9,800 nucleotides of DNA, taken from positions 1 through 9,800 of the forward strand of contig JAFPCE010000036.1 of the NCBI GenBank assembly GCA_017390245.1. The letters are read 5' to 3'. The DNA comes from Selenomonadaceae bacterium. GTDB taxonomy: Bacteria > Bacillota > Negativicutes > Selenomonadales > Selenomonadaceae. Below are positions 1 to 6,454 of this stretch, piece after piece (the stretch's first letter is position 1; each line of letters begins with the position of its first letter). The notes below the pieces were generated by a model that was not told where the DNA came from, made no database searches, and was given only the letters and a program-made list of their open reading frames with translations. The translations under genes and the position numbers were made by a program.

Positions 1-618
1 AAAGAAATTGGTGATGATTATGGTGTTTCTGATGTGTTTGCCAAGTGCTTAGCAAATTCAGAATTTGCTGCTATGGTCAAGGAATTAGTTGATTTTGCAT
101 TAGATAGGTATCACAGAAATTATTATGACATATACAGAGATAGCAGCTTTAAGCTGTATCAGAAGTATGACTATGAGGATGTGTGCCGTTTGTTGGATTG
201 GTCTACCAATGTGGTTTCCTTGAATATAGGTGGTTACAAATATGATAAGGATACTAATACCTTCCCAGTGTTTATTAACTACGATAAGGCTGAGGACATC
301 AGTGAGACTACTGCTTATCATGATAGGTTTATGAATAATAGTCAGCTGATAGCCATTTCCAAAAATAAGCGCACCATGGCATCAGAGGATGTGCAGAAAT
401 TCCTGAATGCCCAGGCCAATGGTACGGCAGTAGATTTATTTGTACGCAAAAATAAGGACGACAAGGAAGCAAAAAGCTTCTACTATCTAGGTCGTATGAG
501 TGCTAAGAAAGGTGAAGAAATCACTATGGCTGACGTTCCTGCTGTAGAAATCTTCTGGGATCTGGATGTACCTGTTAGAGATGATATATATGACTACATC
601 ACCAGTGAGGTACTGTGA
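1..618 (+). CDS. DEAD/DEAH-box helicase with C-terminal DUF3427 domain (3' end only)
   Basis: The frame is open from the first base of the window, so the true start lies upstream; 205 codons precede the TGA at 616-618. The fragment shows the wording I associate with DUF3427: YDYEDVCRLLDW near residues 56-67, NIGGYKYD, FPVFINYDKA, LIAISKNKR, LFVRKNKDDKEAKSFYYLG and a C-terminal EIFWDLDVPV. In the family, DUF3427 is the last domain of proteins of roughly 1000 residues that carry a phospholipase-D-like nuclease domain followed by superfamily II helicase domains. None of the helicase motifs or the PLD motif is in view, so those domains are inferred. A role in DNA repair, restriction or defence is plausible but not shown here. 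The GTG at position 34 is internal and should not be taken as the start. A Nudix hydrolase gene follows on the same strand after 121 bases. Confidence 0.82.
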   Translation, partial: KEIGDDYGVSDVFAKCLANSEFAAMVKELVDFALDRYHRNYYDIYRDSSFKLYQKYDYEDVCRLLDWSTNVVSLNIGGYKYDKDTNTFPVFINYDKAEDISETTAYHDRFMNNSQLIAISKNKRTMASEDVQKFLNAQANGTAVDLFVRKNKDDKEAKSFYYLGRMSAKKGEEITMADVPAVEIFWDLDVPVRDDIYDYITSEVL

Positions 619-644
619 TTAATCAGATAATCATTTAACAGTGA
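615..644 (+). repeat. Imperfect 30-base direct repeat, copy 1
   Basis: This copy overlaps the helicase stop codon and matches the copy at 675-704 in 25 of 30 positions, exactly 60 bases away. It opens with the perfect 10-base palindrome TGATTAATCA (616-625), nested in GATTA-N6-TAATC. It may be an operator pair or the trace of a local duplication; the function is unknown. Confidence 0.6.
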
Positions 645-674
645 AAAAACAGGACATGGAAGATGCTGCCAAAG

Positions 675-704
675 GTGATTAATCAAGTAATCATCTACCA
701 ATGA
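675..704 (+). repeat. Imperfect 30-base direct repeat, copy 2
   Basis: This is the second copy of the repeat at 615-644. It keeps the palindrome TGATTAATCA (676-685) and the outer GATTA-N6-TAATC arms, with differences in the spacer and the 3' third. It ends 35 bases before the mutT start, a suitable place for a regulator of mutT to bind, though no promoter elements could be assigned with confidence. Confidence 0.6.
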
Positions 705-727
705 TATTTGTAAATTTCTTATGAAGT

Positions 728-733
728 AAGGTG
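728..733 (+). promoter_or_regulatory. Ribosome binding site that fixes a TTG start for mutT
   Basis: AAGGTG lies 6 bases before the TTG at 740. The same frame has a TAA stop at 734-736, so no upstream start is possible. This site makes TTG at 740 the only sensible start. Confidence 0.6.
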
Positions 734-739
734 TAAATA

Positions 740-1135
740 TTGAAAACTATAGAGGTTGTAGCTGCTATTGTGCAGGATGGTGGCAGAATATTTGCTACTC
801 AGCGTGGCTATGGTGAGTTCAAGGATGGCTGGGAGTTTCCAGGTGGAAAGATGGAGAACGGAGAAACTCTACAGCAGGCTTTGGCCAGGGAACTAAAGGA
901 AGAGCTGGATATGGAAGCAGAGATAGGAGAGATGTTTGAAACAGTAGAATATGACTATCCAAAATTCCATCTCACCATGCACTGCTTTTTGTGCCAGCTG
1001 GTAAATAAGGAATATGTGCTGAAAGAACATGAAGCAGCAAAATGGCTCTTGCCAGAGGAGCTGGATAGCGTAGAATGGCTGCCAGCAGATTTAGGGCTCA
1101 TTGAGAGATTGAAGAATGAAATAAAAAGTAAATAA
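740..1135 (+). CDS. mutT: MutT-like Nudix hydrolase ((deoxy)nucleoside triphosphate pyrophosphohydrolase)
   Basis: The gene encodes 131 residues from a TTG start, the usual length for MutT-type enzymes. The Nudix box runs from G36 to M58 and fits GX5EX7REUXEEXXU, with E42, then R50, E51, E54 and E55, the residues that bind the catalytic metal. Upstream, WEFPGGK (31-37) is the typical MutT lead-in. Family members hydrolyse nucleoside triphosphates to the monophosphate and pyrophosphate in the cytoplasm, often oxidised guanine nucleotides or CTP/dCTP-type substrates; the exact substrate cannot be read from sequence. It follows the DUF3427 helicase on the same strand and may be transcribed with it, but the 121-base gap with a repeat pair could also hold its own control. 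No convincing terminator is seen after it; the next 190 bases hold no gene. Confidence 0.88.
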   Translation: MKTIEVVAAIVQDGGRIFATQRGYGEFKDGWEFPGGKMENGETLQQALARELKEELDMEAEIGEMFETVEYDYPKFHLTMHCFLCQLVNKEYVLKEHEAAKWLLPEELDSVEWLPADLGLIERLKNEIKSK

Positions 1136-1325
1136 TGGTTAAGATTGATGCTGATTGCTGAGGTAAGAACTTGGCAGTCAGCAGTTATATTTAGAAGTAA
1201 CACAGTTGATTTTATGGTTTAAGCCTGGAAAACAAGGAATTTCAATGTTTTTGTAGAAGTCTATCTAAATAAGATATTGTGATTTTCTTTAATTGCGATT
1301 TAATTTTTTAAAGGTAGGATATGCT

Positions 1326-1665
1326 ATGGCAGAATCAGAATATTTAAAAGGCATTGATGTTAAGAATATGGGGCTGAAAGATGTAATTAATGTCATTATT
1401 AATAATGTTGTCACCGCGAAAAATCCCAAATTTGCTAATTGGTTCTGAGGAGGAGTACAGACTCTATATTGAGCTGCGCCGTCTGGCCAACGATAACAGT
1501 ATCAATGAAAATGACAGTGACAATGGCTTCAGGTACAAGAACAGCCTGGTGACCATGGATGGCGGGTATATAACCGTAATCCGGGATGGGAAAATACGGG
1601 AAAAGATAGCAGCAGGACAGTTTATGAAACGGACACGAGAGGTATTGAAAGCTATTGGTGGATGA
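1326..1665 (+). pseudogene. Small unknown gene interrupted by a frame change (hypothetical protein)
   Basis: A good ribosome binding site (AAGGTAGGA, 1311-1319) precedes ATG 1326, which opens a 40-codon frame beginning MAESEYLKGIDVKNMG and ending at TGA 1446-1448. A second frame, shifted by +1, is open from 1387 to 1665. It could start at ATG 1390 but has no good binding site there. It encodes an acidic-then-basic segment with EEEYRLYIELRRLAND and VTMDGGYITVIRDGKIREK. The two frames overlap over 1387-1448, as expected if one gene of about 114 codons took a single indel there. I do not recognise the protein. Alternatives are two overlapping small genes or programmed +1 shifting, but I see no clear slippery site. 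It lies between mutT and two further damaged genes. Confidence 0.45.
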
Positions 1666-1709
1666 TGTCTGGACTTTCTAGTATGTGTTATTTAAGTTAT
1701 ATATTCAAT

Positions 1710-1739
1710 TTACCATAGTATTAATTCGTTTAATATAAT
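1710..1739 (+). promoter_or_regulatory. Candidate sigma-A promoter for the signal-peptide gene
   Basis: A perfect -10 box TATAAT is at 1734-1739, with TTACCA (four of six matches to TTGACA) 18 bases upstream at 1710-1715. Transcription would begin near 1746, leaving only about 14 bases of leader before ATG 1760, which is short. The surrounding AT-rich sequence makes chance matches possible. Confidence 0.35.
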
Positions 1740-1759
1740 CAGCAAAAGGAGGCTGGCGC

Positions 1760-1970
1760 ATGTTCCAAAATACCTATAAACATAAATTTATTTTATCGTC
1801 TGTTCTGGGGGGTATGCTTATGCCAGCTTCTGTTTCTGCGGATGCGTATGATGCGGGTCTGGAGCGTGACTGTTGAGAGCTGGTCTGTTTTTTATCAGGC
1901 AAAGCACCCAAAAGATCCTAAGGAGTATGTGACTTCTCAGTGGATTGATGGAGTGAAACGGACGCTGTAG
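1760..1970 (+). pseudogene. Truncated secreted-protein gene (signal peptide, then stop and frame change)
   Basis: A near-perfect ribosome binding site, AAAAGGAGG (1744-1752), lies 7 bases before ATG 1760. The first 27 residues form a textbook Sec signal peptide: a basic N-region (NTYKHK), a hydrophobic core (FILSSVLGGMLM) and a PASVSA cleavage site before DAYDAGLE. The frame stops at TGA 1874-1876 after only 38 residues. The +1 frame is open across this point and continues as VESWSVFYQAKHPKDPKEY up to TAG 1968-1970. This suggests one short secreted protein broken by an indel near 1850-1870. I cannot name the family. A genuine 38-residue secreted peptide is possible but less likely given the coding-like continuation. 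The next segment belongs to another degraded gene. Confidence 0.45.
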
Positions 1971-2009
1971 CACAAGGACTGGCTGTATATACTGAGTCAT
2001 TGTCCATTT

Positions 2010-2035
2010 GATGTAAACAAGCTCAGGGGTACATC
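2010..2035 (+). repeat. Inverted repeat at an apparent 22-base insertion in the nuclease remnant
   Basis: GATGTA (2010-2015) and TACATC (2030-2035) are perfect 6-base inverted arms around a 14-base spacer. Removing 2013-2034 would restore a continuous CPFDPFGEG reading, the expected motif. The arms thus bracket the frame break. They are short enough to be chance. Confidence 0.4.
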
Positions 2036-2343
2036 CTTTTGGTGAAGGATTGCCAAAGTATACATTTGAAGAGACCTGCTGTGAGAATCCTGCATTGCAG
2101 TTAAATGACAGGGCGACAAAGGTATTTGTTAATGTTCATGGTGATAAAAGCAAGATGAGTAAGGAGCTTGCTGCCGTGGCTGCGCATTTTTCCGATGGTG
2201 TAGTGTCGGATGAGTATACGGCCGAAATAGATAATCGGGTGAATGTCAATCGTCAGGATAGCAGATTGGAGCGAGATAATATGAGAATGGAAGAATTCCT
2301 CTGGGAGGAAAGGTACTGGGCTGGCAAAAAAGCCCGTGAAGAG

Positions 2344-2384
2344 GGACTTGCGGAAGGCCGTGAGGCTGGACTTGCGGAAGGCCG
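2344..2384 (+). repeat. 24-base tandem repeat encoding GLAEGREA-like units
   Basis: A 17-base sequence beginning GGACTTGCGGAAGG occurs at 2344-2360 and again at 2368-2384. It codes for the repeated GLAEGR tail of the nuclease remnant, a tract that commonly varies in copy number in this family. Confidence 0.7.
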
Positions 2385-2402
2385 AGTGGTTGGACTTGAA
2401 AT

Positions 2403-2438
2403 GGGACGTGCTGAGGGACGTGCTGAGGGACGTGATGA
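2403..2438 (+). repeat. Three tandem 12-base units encoding GRAE
   Basis: GGGACGTGCTGA occurs at 2403-2414 and 2415-2426, followed by GGGACGTGATGA at 2427-2438. The units encode GRAEGRAEGRDE. The exact DNA identity points to recent slippage or unequal exchange. Confidence 0.75.
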
Positions 2439-2571
2439 GCGTTCTCAGGAGATCGCCTGGAATTTGTATGAGGCGAAGCTGCCACTGGATATGATAGCAA
2501 AAACTACGAAGCTTACTATGGAGCAGGTTAAGGCTGTTATAAAAAAGCATAATGTGTTGATTTGATTATTA

Positions 2572-2627
2572 AAGCCCCCGGACTGTGGATGGATAACACA
2601 TACTGGTCCAGGGGCTTACTTTTTTTG
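2572..2627 (+). terminator. Rho-independent terminator after the nuclease remnant
   Basis: The arms AAGCCCCCGGAC (2572-2583) and GTCCAGGGGCTT (2606-2617) pair over 12 positions with a single mismatch. The 3' arm is followed by a T-run at 2620-2626. The stem starts 6 bases after the stop at 2565 and separates the damaged region from the ftsK block. Confidence 0.85.
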
Positions 2628-2665
2628 TTATTTTTGCCAATTTATTAAGGCTGAAGCTGGTTTTG

Positions 2666-2674
2666 TGGTATAAT
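2666..2674 (+). promoter_or_regulatory. Extended -10 promoter for ftsK
   Basis: TGGTATAAT is a perfect extended -10 element (TG at 2666-2667, TATAAT at 2669-2674). The -35 region is weak, the best match being TTAAGG at 2645-2650, which is usual for extended -10 promoters. Transcription would begin near 2681, about 57 bases before the chosen ftsK start. Its position rules out translation from the upstream TTG at 2663. Confidence 0.6.
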
Positions 2675-2727
2675 GAAACAGATAGTCTGAATTATTTGTT
2701 TTATTATTTTATTTATAGATGGAAATG

Positions 2728-2733
2728 GGTGAT
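2728..2733 (+). promoter_or_regulatory. Ribosome binding site choosing the ftsK start
   Basis: GGTGAT matches the 3' part of the AGGAGGTGAT consensus. It sits ahead of GTG 2735 and TTG 2738; the spacing favours TTG 2738. No ATG lies in this frame nearby. Confidence 0.5.
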
Positions 2734-2737
2734 TGTG

Positions 2738-5700
2738 TTGCAAAAGAAGCGTGTGAAGGGTGCTTCTGCAAAGGGCGGCAAGTCTGCTGCAAATTCTAAG
2801 GGTTCTAAGAGTAATAGAAATTCTAAAAAGACCAATGTAGCTCAGGTTAATAACGTGGATCACAGCCAGCGTAATTATGAGCTGCTGGGCATTTTCCTGG
2901 TGGCTGTGGGCTTGATTTCCCTGCTGGGGATGATTGATTTTAATGTGGGCTTTGTGGGGATTTATTTTTCTAAGTTCCTGAGCTATTTCTTTGGATTAGG
3001 TGCGCCTGCTTTTGCTATTGCTTTTATGGGCATTGGCGGGTATTTTATCATGAAGCACCAGAAGCTTACTTATAATGCCCGTTTCTTTGGAGCTGTGGGG
3101 ATAGGTGTCTTTGCCCTGGCTATGGTGCATCACTTTTTTGTGCGCCCTGGAGCGGAGATCCTGCCTGAGAGCTTAACTAGTGGCGGTGGTTTATTAGGCG
3201 GTATGGTTCTGTTTATCCTGCGGAAGGTGCTGGGAGTGGATGGCGCTGTTATCATGATTGGTGCGGGGCTTCTGGGTGCTATTTTGGTGGCTACTACCTG
3301 GTCTTTGGCCAAGGGCATACTTTTTACCAAGGAAAAGGCGGAAAAGGGTGCTGATGCAGCTAAGGATGCTGCGGTTGTGGTGTACGACAAGTCTAAAGAG
3401 GTTGGCGGCCGTGTTACTGAGTCTGTGGGCGTTGCCATGGCTGGCGTCAAGGAGAATCTGGCTGATGTAGGCGAGAAGCTGAAGGGCCTGAAGGGCAAGC
3501 AGTTCCTGGAGAAATATGAGCAGGAGTCTGGCTTTTTGCGGGATGAGGACAAAAGCGTTTTACCTGTAGAGGAAATGGCTGGGGAAGAGGTGAAGCCTAT
3601 TATTCCTGTAGACAATTCCATTAATGATAATATTCCTGCTGCTGAGGCGGCAAAGGATAATCAGGATGTAAATCCTTTTGCTAATCTGGAGGCTGCTATT
3701 CCTCCTGTGGAGATGCCAAAGGCAGAAATGCCTGAAGTAGAGCCTGTGCCTATGGGGGCTGGAAATAATGATGGTACAGCTGATGCTGGCAGTGCCAATA
3801 GCAGTATTAATGCAGATAATCTTAATGGTGTGATTATTTCTGAGGATTTGCTCCAGGGTAATACGAATTATGATGGCAGTGGCCAGGATATTCAGCCAAT
3901 TATCGGTAATAACAATAGGCAGGAGGATATGATTAAGCCTGTTGAAAAAGGCAATAACATAGGCAATGCAGGTGTGATTCAGCCAATTGCTGGTGTTAAT
4001 GGCATGGCGGATAATACCACCCAGGCTGCTGGCGCTGGTGATGACAGATTTGCACCTCCGCCACAGAATGCTGATGAGCTGGTAGGCAATAATCCTGCTG
4101 CAGCTGAGTTCTTTGGAGAAACCTTTGTTAATACTACTCCTACAGCTACTATAAGAGGTAAAAACATAGCTGTGGAAAGGCCAATGACTGCCTCGATGCG
4201 GAAGCTGCAGGCTATGAATGCTGCGGGACAGGCTGACAGTGATGAGGCTCCTGCAGTTGTGGGGACAGGAACGGAAGCTAGTAGTGCAGTTATGGGTGCA
4301 GATGCTCTCCCAGATAATAATGCTTCTGTTAATGATGAAATTTTAAGTGATATTTCCATAGAAAATACAGAAAATGGGAGTAATCTTACAGCTGAGGAGC
4401 TGGAGGCACTGCTGGCTTTGGATGGGCTAAATCATGGAGATTTTGCACCTGAAACCAAATCTGAACCTGATGACACAGTTCATGATGAAATACCTGAGGC
4501 TGGCGTGGCAGAGCCTGCAGATATGTCTCCTGTGTTTAACTTTGCAGAGGATAATGTGGCAGATGAACCTGAAGCTGTATCTGAGGTGGAAATGGCAGAG
4601 CCTGACCATGATTATGGCATTGAGTCTATGACCATTACCAGCAACGAAGCTGCATTGGATATGACGGAAAATCTGCCTGAGGCTGATGAAGCTGATATTG
4701 ATGCAGATATAGATGATATGCTGGAGGAGACTGTGGCCAATGCCCTCCAGACTTCTGGCAGTGCAGTGGTTACCGGTGCTGTTAAAGCTGGTGTTACAGC
4801 TGGGGCAAATCAGGCAGGAAATGTGGCTGCTGTTCAAAATGCTGGCGATCCTGGGAATTTAAATATCCGCCATAATAGTACTAATGGCAATGGTAATGGA
4901 AATGGAAATAATACGGCTAATTCTGCTGCTGGCATTAATGCTGGTGAGGTGAAGGCTGAAGAGCTGAAGCCTATTCCTCCTTATGAAGTGCCTTCTATTA
5001 TGCTGCTTAATAAGACTACTAAGACCATTAATGAGGAGCTGAAGCAGGAGATTAGCGATAATGCTAAGATTTTGGGAGCAACTTTGGCTGATTTTAAGGT
5101 AAAGGCTTCTATTTTAAATGCCTGCCATGGTCCTGCTGTTACCCGTTATGAGGTGAAGCCTGCTCCTGGTGTCAAGGTCAGCAAGATTACTGGCCTTGCA
5201 GATGATATTGCCCTGAATATGGCCGCTACTGCGGTGCGCATCGAGCAGATACCTGGCAAGGCTGCTATTGGTATTGAGATTCCAAATAAGGAGCTGGAAA
5301 GCGTACAGCTGCGGGAGGTTCTGGAGAAGCCTGCTTTTGCTGCTGCTAAGTCAAGACTGACAGTAGGTCTGGGCAAGGATATTAGCGGCCAGGCGATTTT
5401 TGCGGATTTAGCAAAGATGCCGCATCTGCTGGTGGCTGGTGCTACTGGTTCTGGTAAATCTGTATGTATCAATACCTTAATTACTAGTATTTTATTTAAA
5501 GCAAAGCCTAATGAGGTTAAATTTATATTAATTGACCCAAAGATGGTGGAGCTCAGTGTTTATAATGATATTCCTCATCTGATGGTGCCTGTTGTTACTG
5601 ATGCCAGGAAGGCGGCTTCTGTGCTGAACTGGGCTGTGCAGGAAATGGAGAAGCGCTATGGCCTTATTGCCCAGATGGGTGTCCGTAATATGGAAAGCTA

Positions 5701-6442
5701 TAACAAGGCCTTTAGTGATGTGCCGGAAAAGCAGCTGCCATCTATTGTGATTATTATTGATGAGCTGGCGGATCTGATGATGGTGGCGCCTCATGATGTG
5801 GAGGATGCTATCTGCCGTATTGCCCAGAAGGCAAGAGCTGCTGGCATTTATCTGGTGCTGGCTACCCAGAGGCCGTCTGTTAACGTTATTACTGGTGTTA
5901 TCAAGGCAAATATTCCATCCCGTATTTCCTTTGCGGTTACTTCTCAGATTGATTCCAGAACTATACTGGATGCTGCTGGCGCAGAGAAGCTCCTGGGCAA
6001 GGGCGATATGCTGTTTAAGCCGCAGGAGGCTAACAAGGCTACCCGTATCCAGGGTGCCTTTGTCAGCGATGAAGAGGTAGAGCTGTTAGTGGAGACCATC
6101 AAGGCTCAGGGCGTAAAGCTGGAGGCTAACCAGGAGATTATTGATTTTACTAACAAGGCTGCGGAAGAGGCTGCTGGTGAAGAGGATGGCAACAAGGGCA
6201 ATAAGGGGAAGATTGACAGCCTGCTGCGGGAGGCGGTGGAGCTGGTAATGTCTACTAATATTGCGTCTGCCTCCAGCTTCCAGAGGCGTTATCATATAGG
6301 CTACAGCCGTGCGGGCAGACTGCTGGATACCATGGAGCAGCTGGGGATTGTGGGACCGCCACAAGGGAGTAAGCCTAGGGAAATTCTGGTGACGGAGAGT
6401 CAGGCGTTTGAGATTATGGATAATTATGAAAGCGAAGAGTAA
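2738..6442 (+). CDS. ftsK: DNA translocase FtsK/SpoIIIE
   Basis: This hexameric septal motor pumps chromosomal DNA during division. From TTG 2738 the protein has 1234 residues. A basic leader of about 45 residues precedes four membrane segments (about 48-68, 80-108, 116-135, 167-189). A charged amphipathic stretch follows (about 197-255), then a low-complexity Asn/Ala/acidic linker to about residue 747. The alpha/beta motor begins at PYEVPSIMLL (748); Walker A is GATGSGKS (901-908) and Walker B is IVIIIDEL with D1008, followed by ATQRPSVNVITG. The DNA-reading gamma winged helix occupies about 1159-1225 (SFQRRYHIGYSRAGRLLD). The linker of over 500 residues is long for a Gram-positive SpoIIIE and closer in size to that of E. 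coli FtsK. It follows a terminator and its own promoter, and a transporter gene starts 12 bases after its stop. A start at GTG 2735 would add one residue. Identity is certain; the start is probable. Confidence 0.95.
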   Translation: MQKKRVKGASAKGGKSAANSKGSKSNRNSKKTNVAQVNNVDHSQRNYELLGIFLVAVGLISLLGMIDFNVGFVGIYFSKFLSYFFGLGAPAFAIAFMGIGGYFIMKHQKLTYNARFFGAVGIGVFALAMVHHFFVRPGAEILPESLTSGGGLLGGMVLFILRKVLGVDGAVIMIGAGLLGAILVATTWSLAKGILFTKEKAEKGADAAKDAAVVVYDKSKEVGGRVTESVGVAMAGVKENLADVGEKLKGLKGKQFLEKYEQESGFLRDEDKSVLPVEEMAGEEVKPIIPVDNSINDNIPAAEAAKDNQDVNPFANLEAAIPPVEMPKAEMPEVEPVPMGAGNNDGTADAGSANSSINADNLNGVIISEDLLQGNTNYDGSGQDIQPIIGNNNRQEDMIKPVEKGNNIGNAGVIQPIAGVNGMADNTTQAAGAGDDRFAPPPQNADELVGNNPAAAEFFGETFVNTTPTATIRGKNIAVERPMTASMRKLQAMNAAGQADSDEAPAVVGTGTEASSAVMGADALPDNNASVNDEILSDISIENTENGSNLTAEELEALLALDGLNHGDFAPETKSEPDDTVHDEIPEAGVAEPADMSPVFNFAEDNVADEPEAVSEVEMAEPDHDYGIESMTITSNEAALDMTENLPEADEADIDADIDDMLEETVANALQTSGSAVVTGAVKAGVTAGANQAGNVAAVQNAGDPGNLNIRHNSTNGNGNGNGNNTANSAAGINAGEVKAEELKPIPPYEVPSIMLLNKTTKTINEELKQEISDNAKILGATLADFKVKASILNACHGPAVTRYEVKPAPGVKVSKITGLADDIALNMAATAVRIEQIPGKAAIGIEIPNKELESVQLREVLEKPAFAAAKSRLTVGLGKDISGQAIFADLAKMPHLLVAGATGSGKSVCINTLITSILFKAKPNEVKFILIDPKMVELSVYNDIPHLMVPVVTDARKAASVLNWAVQEMEKRYGLIAQMGVRNMESYNKAFSDVPEKQLPSIVIIIDELADLMMVAPHDVEDAICRIAQKARAAGIYLVLATQRPSVNVITGVIKANIPSRISFAVTSQIDSRTILDAAGAEKLLGKGDMLFKPQEANKATRIQGAFVSDEEVELLVETIKAQGVKLEANQEIIDFTNKAAEEAAGEEDGNKGNKGKIDSLLREAVELVMSTNIASASSFQRRYHIGYSRAGRLLDTMEQLGIVGPPQGSKPREILVTESQAFEIMDNYESEE
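4883..4906 (+). repeat. ftsK: Hexanucleotide microsatellite in the ftsK linker
   Basis: Four consecutive AATGGN units (GGC, GGT, GGA, GGA endings) encode an NGNGNGNG tract just before the motor domain. It lies in the disordered linker, where length change would be tolerated. Confidence 0.8.
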
Positions 6443-6454
6443 GAAGGTTTTAGT

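Larger units (their letters stand above)
1971..2565 (+). pseudogene. C-terminal remnant of an Rpn-family recombination-promoting nuclease / PD-(D/E)XK transposase-like protein
   Basis: The long open frame (from TTG 2050, or from 2017 if read as a remnant) encodes PKYTFEETCCENPALQLND, then TKVFVNVHG and a charged tail with repeated GLAEGRE/GRAEGR units. It ends with a helical segment IAKTTKLTMEQVKAVI. This is the layout of the C-terminal half of Rpn (PDDEXK_2) nucleases in Bacillota. The nuclease core with its catalytic residues is absent. In the preceding frame, HKDWLYILSHCPFD (1971-2012) looks like the family's strand before FDPFG, while PFGEG resumes in the other frame at 2035, so 22 bases seem to be inserted between. 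Only about 70 codons separate this from the signal-peptide gene, too few for a nuclease N-terminus. The TTG at 2050 lacks a fitting binding site. The remnant is probably not functional, although the tail could still be translated. Confidence 0.6.

Noticed and set aside
641..682. A 13-codon frame from GTG 641 (VKKQDMEDAAKGD)
   Set aside because: No ribosome binding site and too short to support; it lies within the repeat-bearing spacer.
1153..1186. Stem-loop after mutT (TGCTGA at 1156-1161 with TCAGCA at 1178-1183)
   Set aside because: The stem relies on G-U pairs beyond six bases, the loop is 16 bases, and no T-run follows, so it is not a credible terminator.
1277..1304. Possible promoter TTGTGA / TTTAAT before the small unknown gene
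   Set aside because: Weak boxes in AT-rich sequence, and transcription would begin inside the ribosome binding site.
1431..1450. RF2-like programmed +1 frameshift at TTC TGA
   Set aside because: The slip would need the Phe tRNA to re-pair on TCT, which is poor, and there is no suitably spaced upstream Shine-Dalgarno-like element as in prfB.
2663..2737. Upstream TTG 2663 as the ftsK start
   Set aside because: It overlaps the extended -10 promoter, has no binding site, and would add an aromatic-rich leader (YNETDSLNYLFYYF) atypical of FtsK.
3130..3621. Long reverse-strand open frame inside ftsK
   Set aside because: It is a shadow of the biased codon use in ftsK, with no start signals and a Ser/Pro/Thr-rich translation that shows no family resemblance. 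The same holds for the reverse frames at 3979-4359, 4427-4837, 5146-5472 and 6086-6601.
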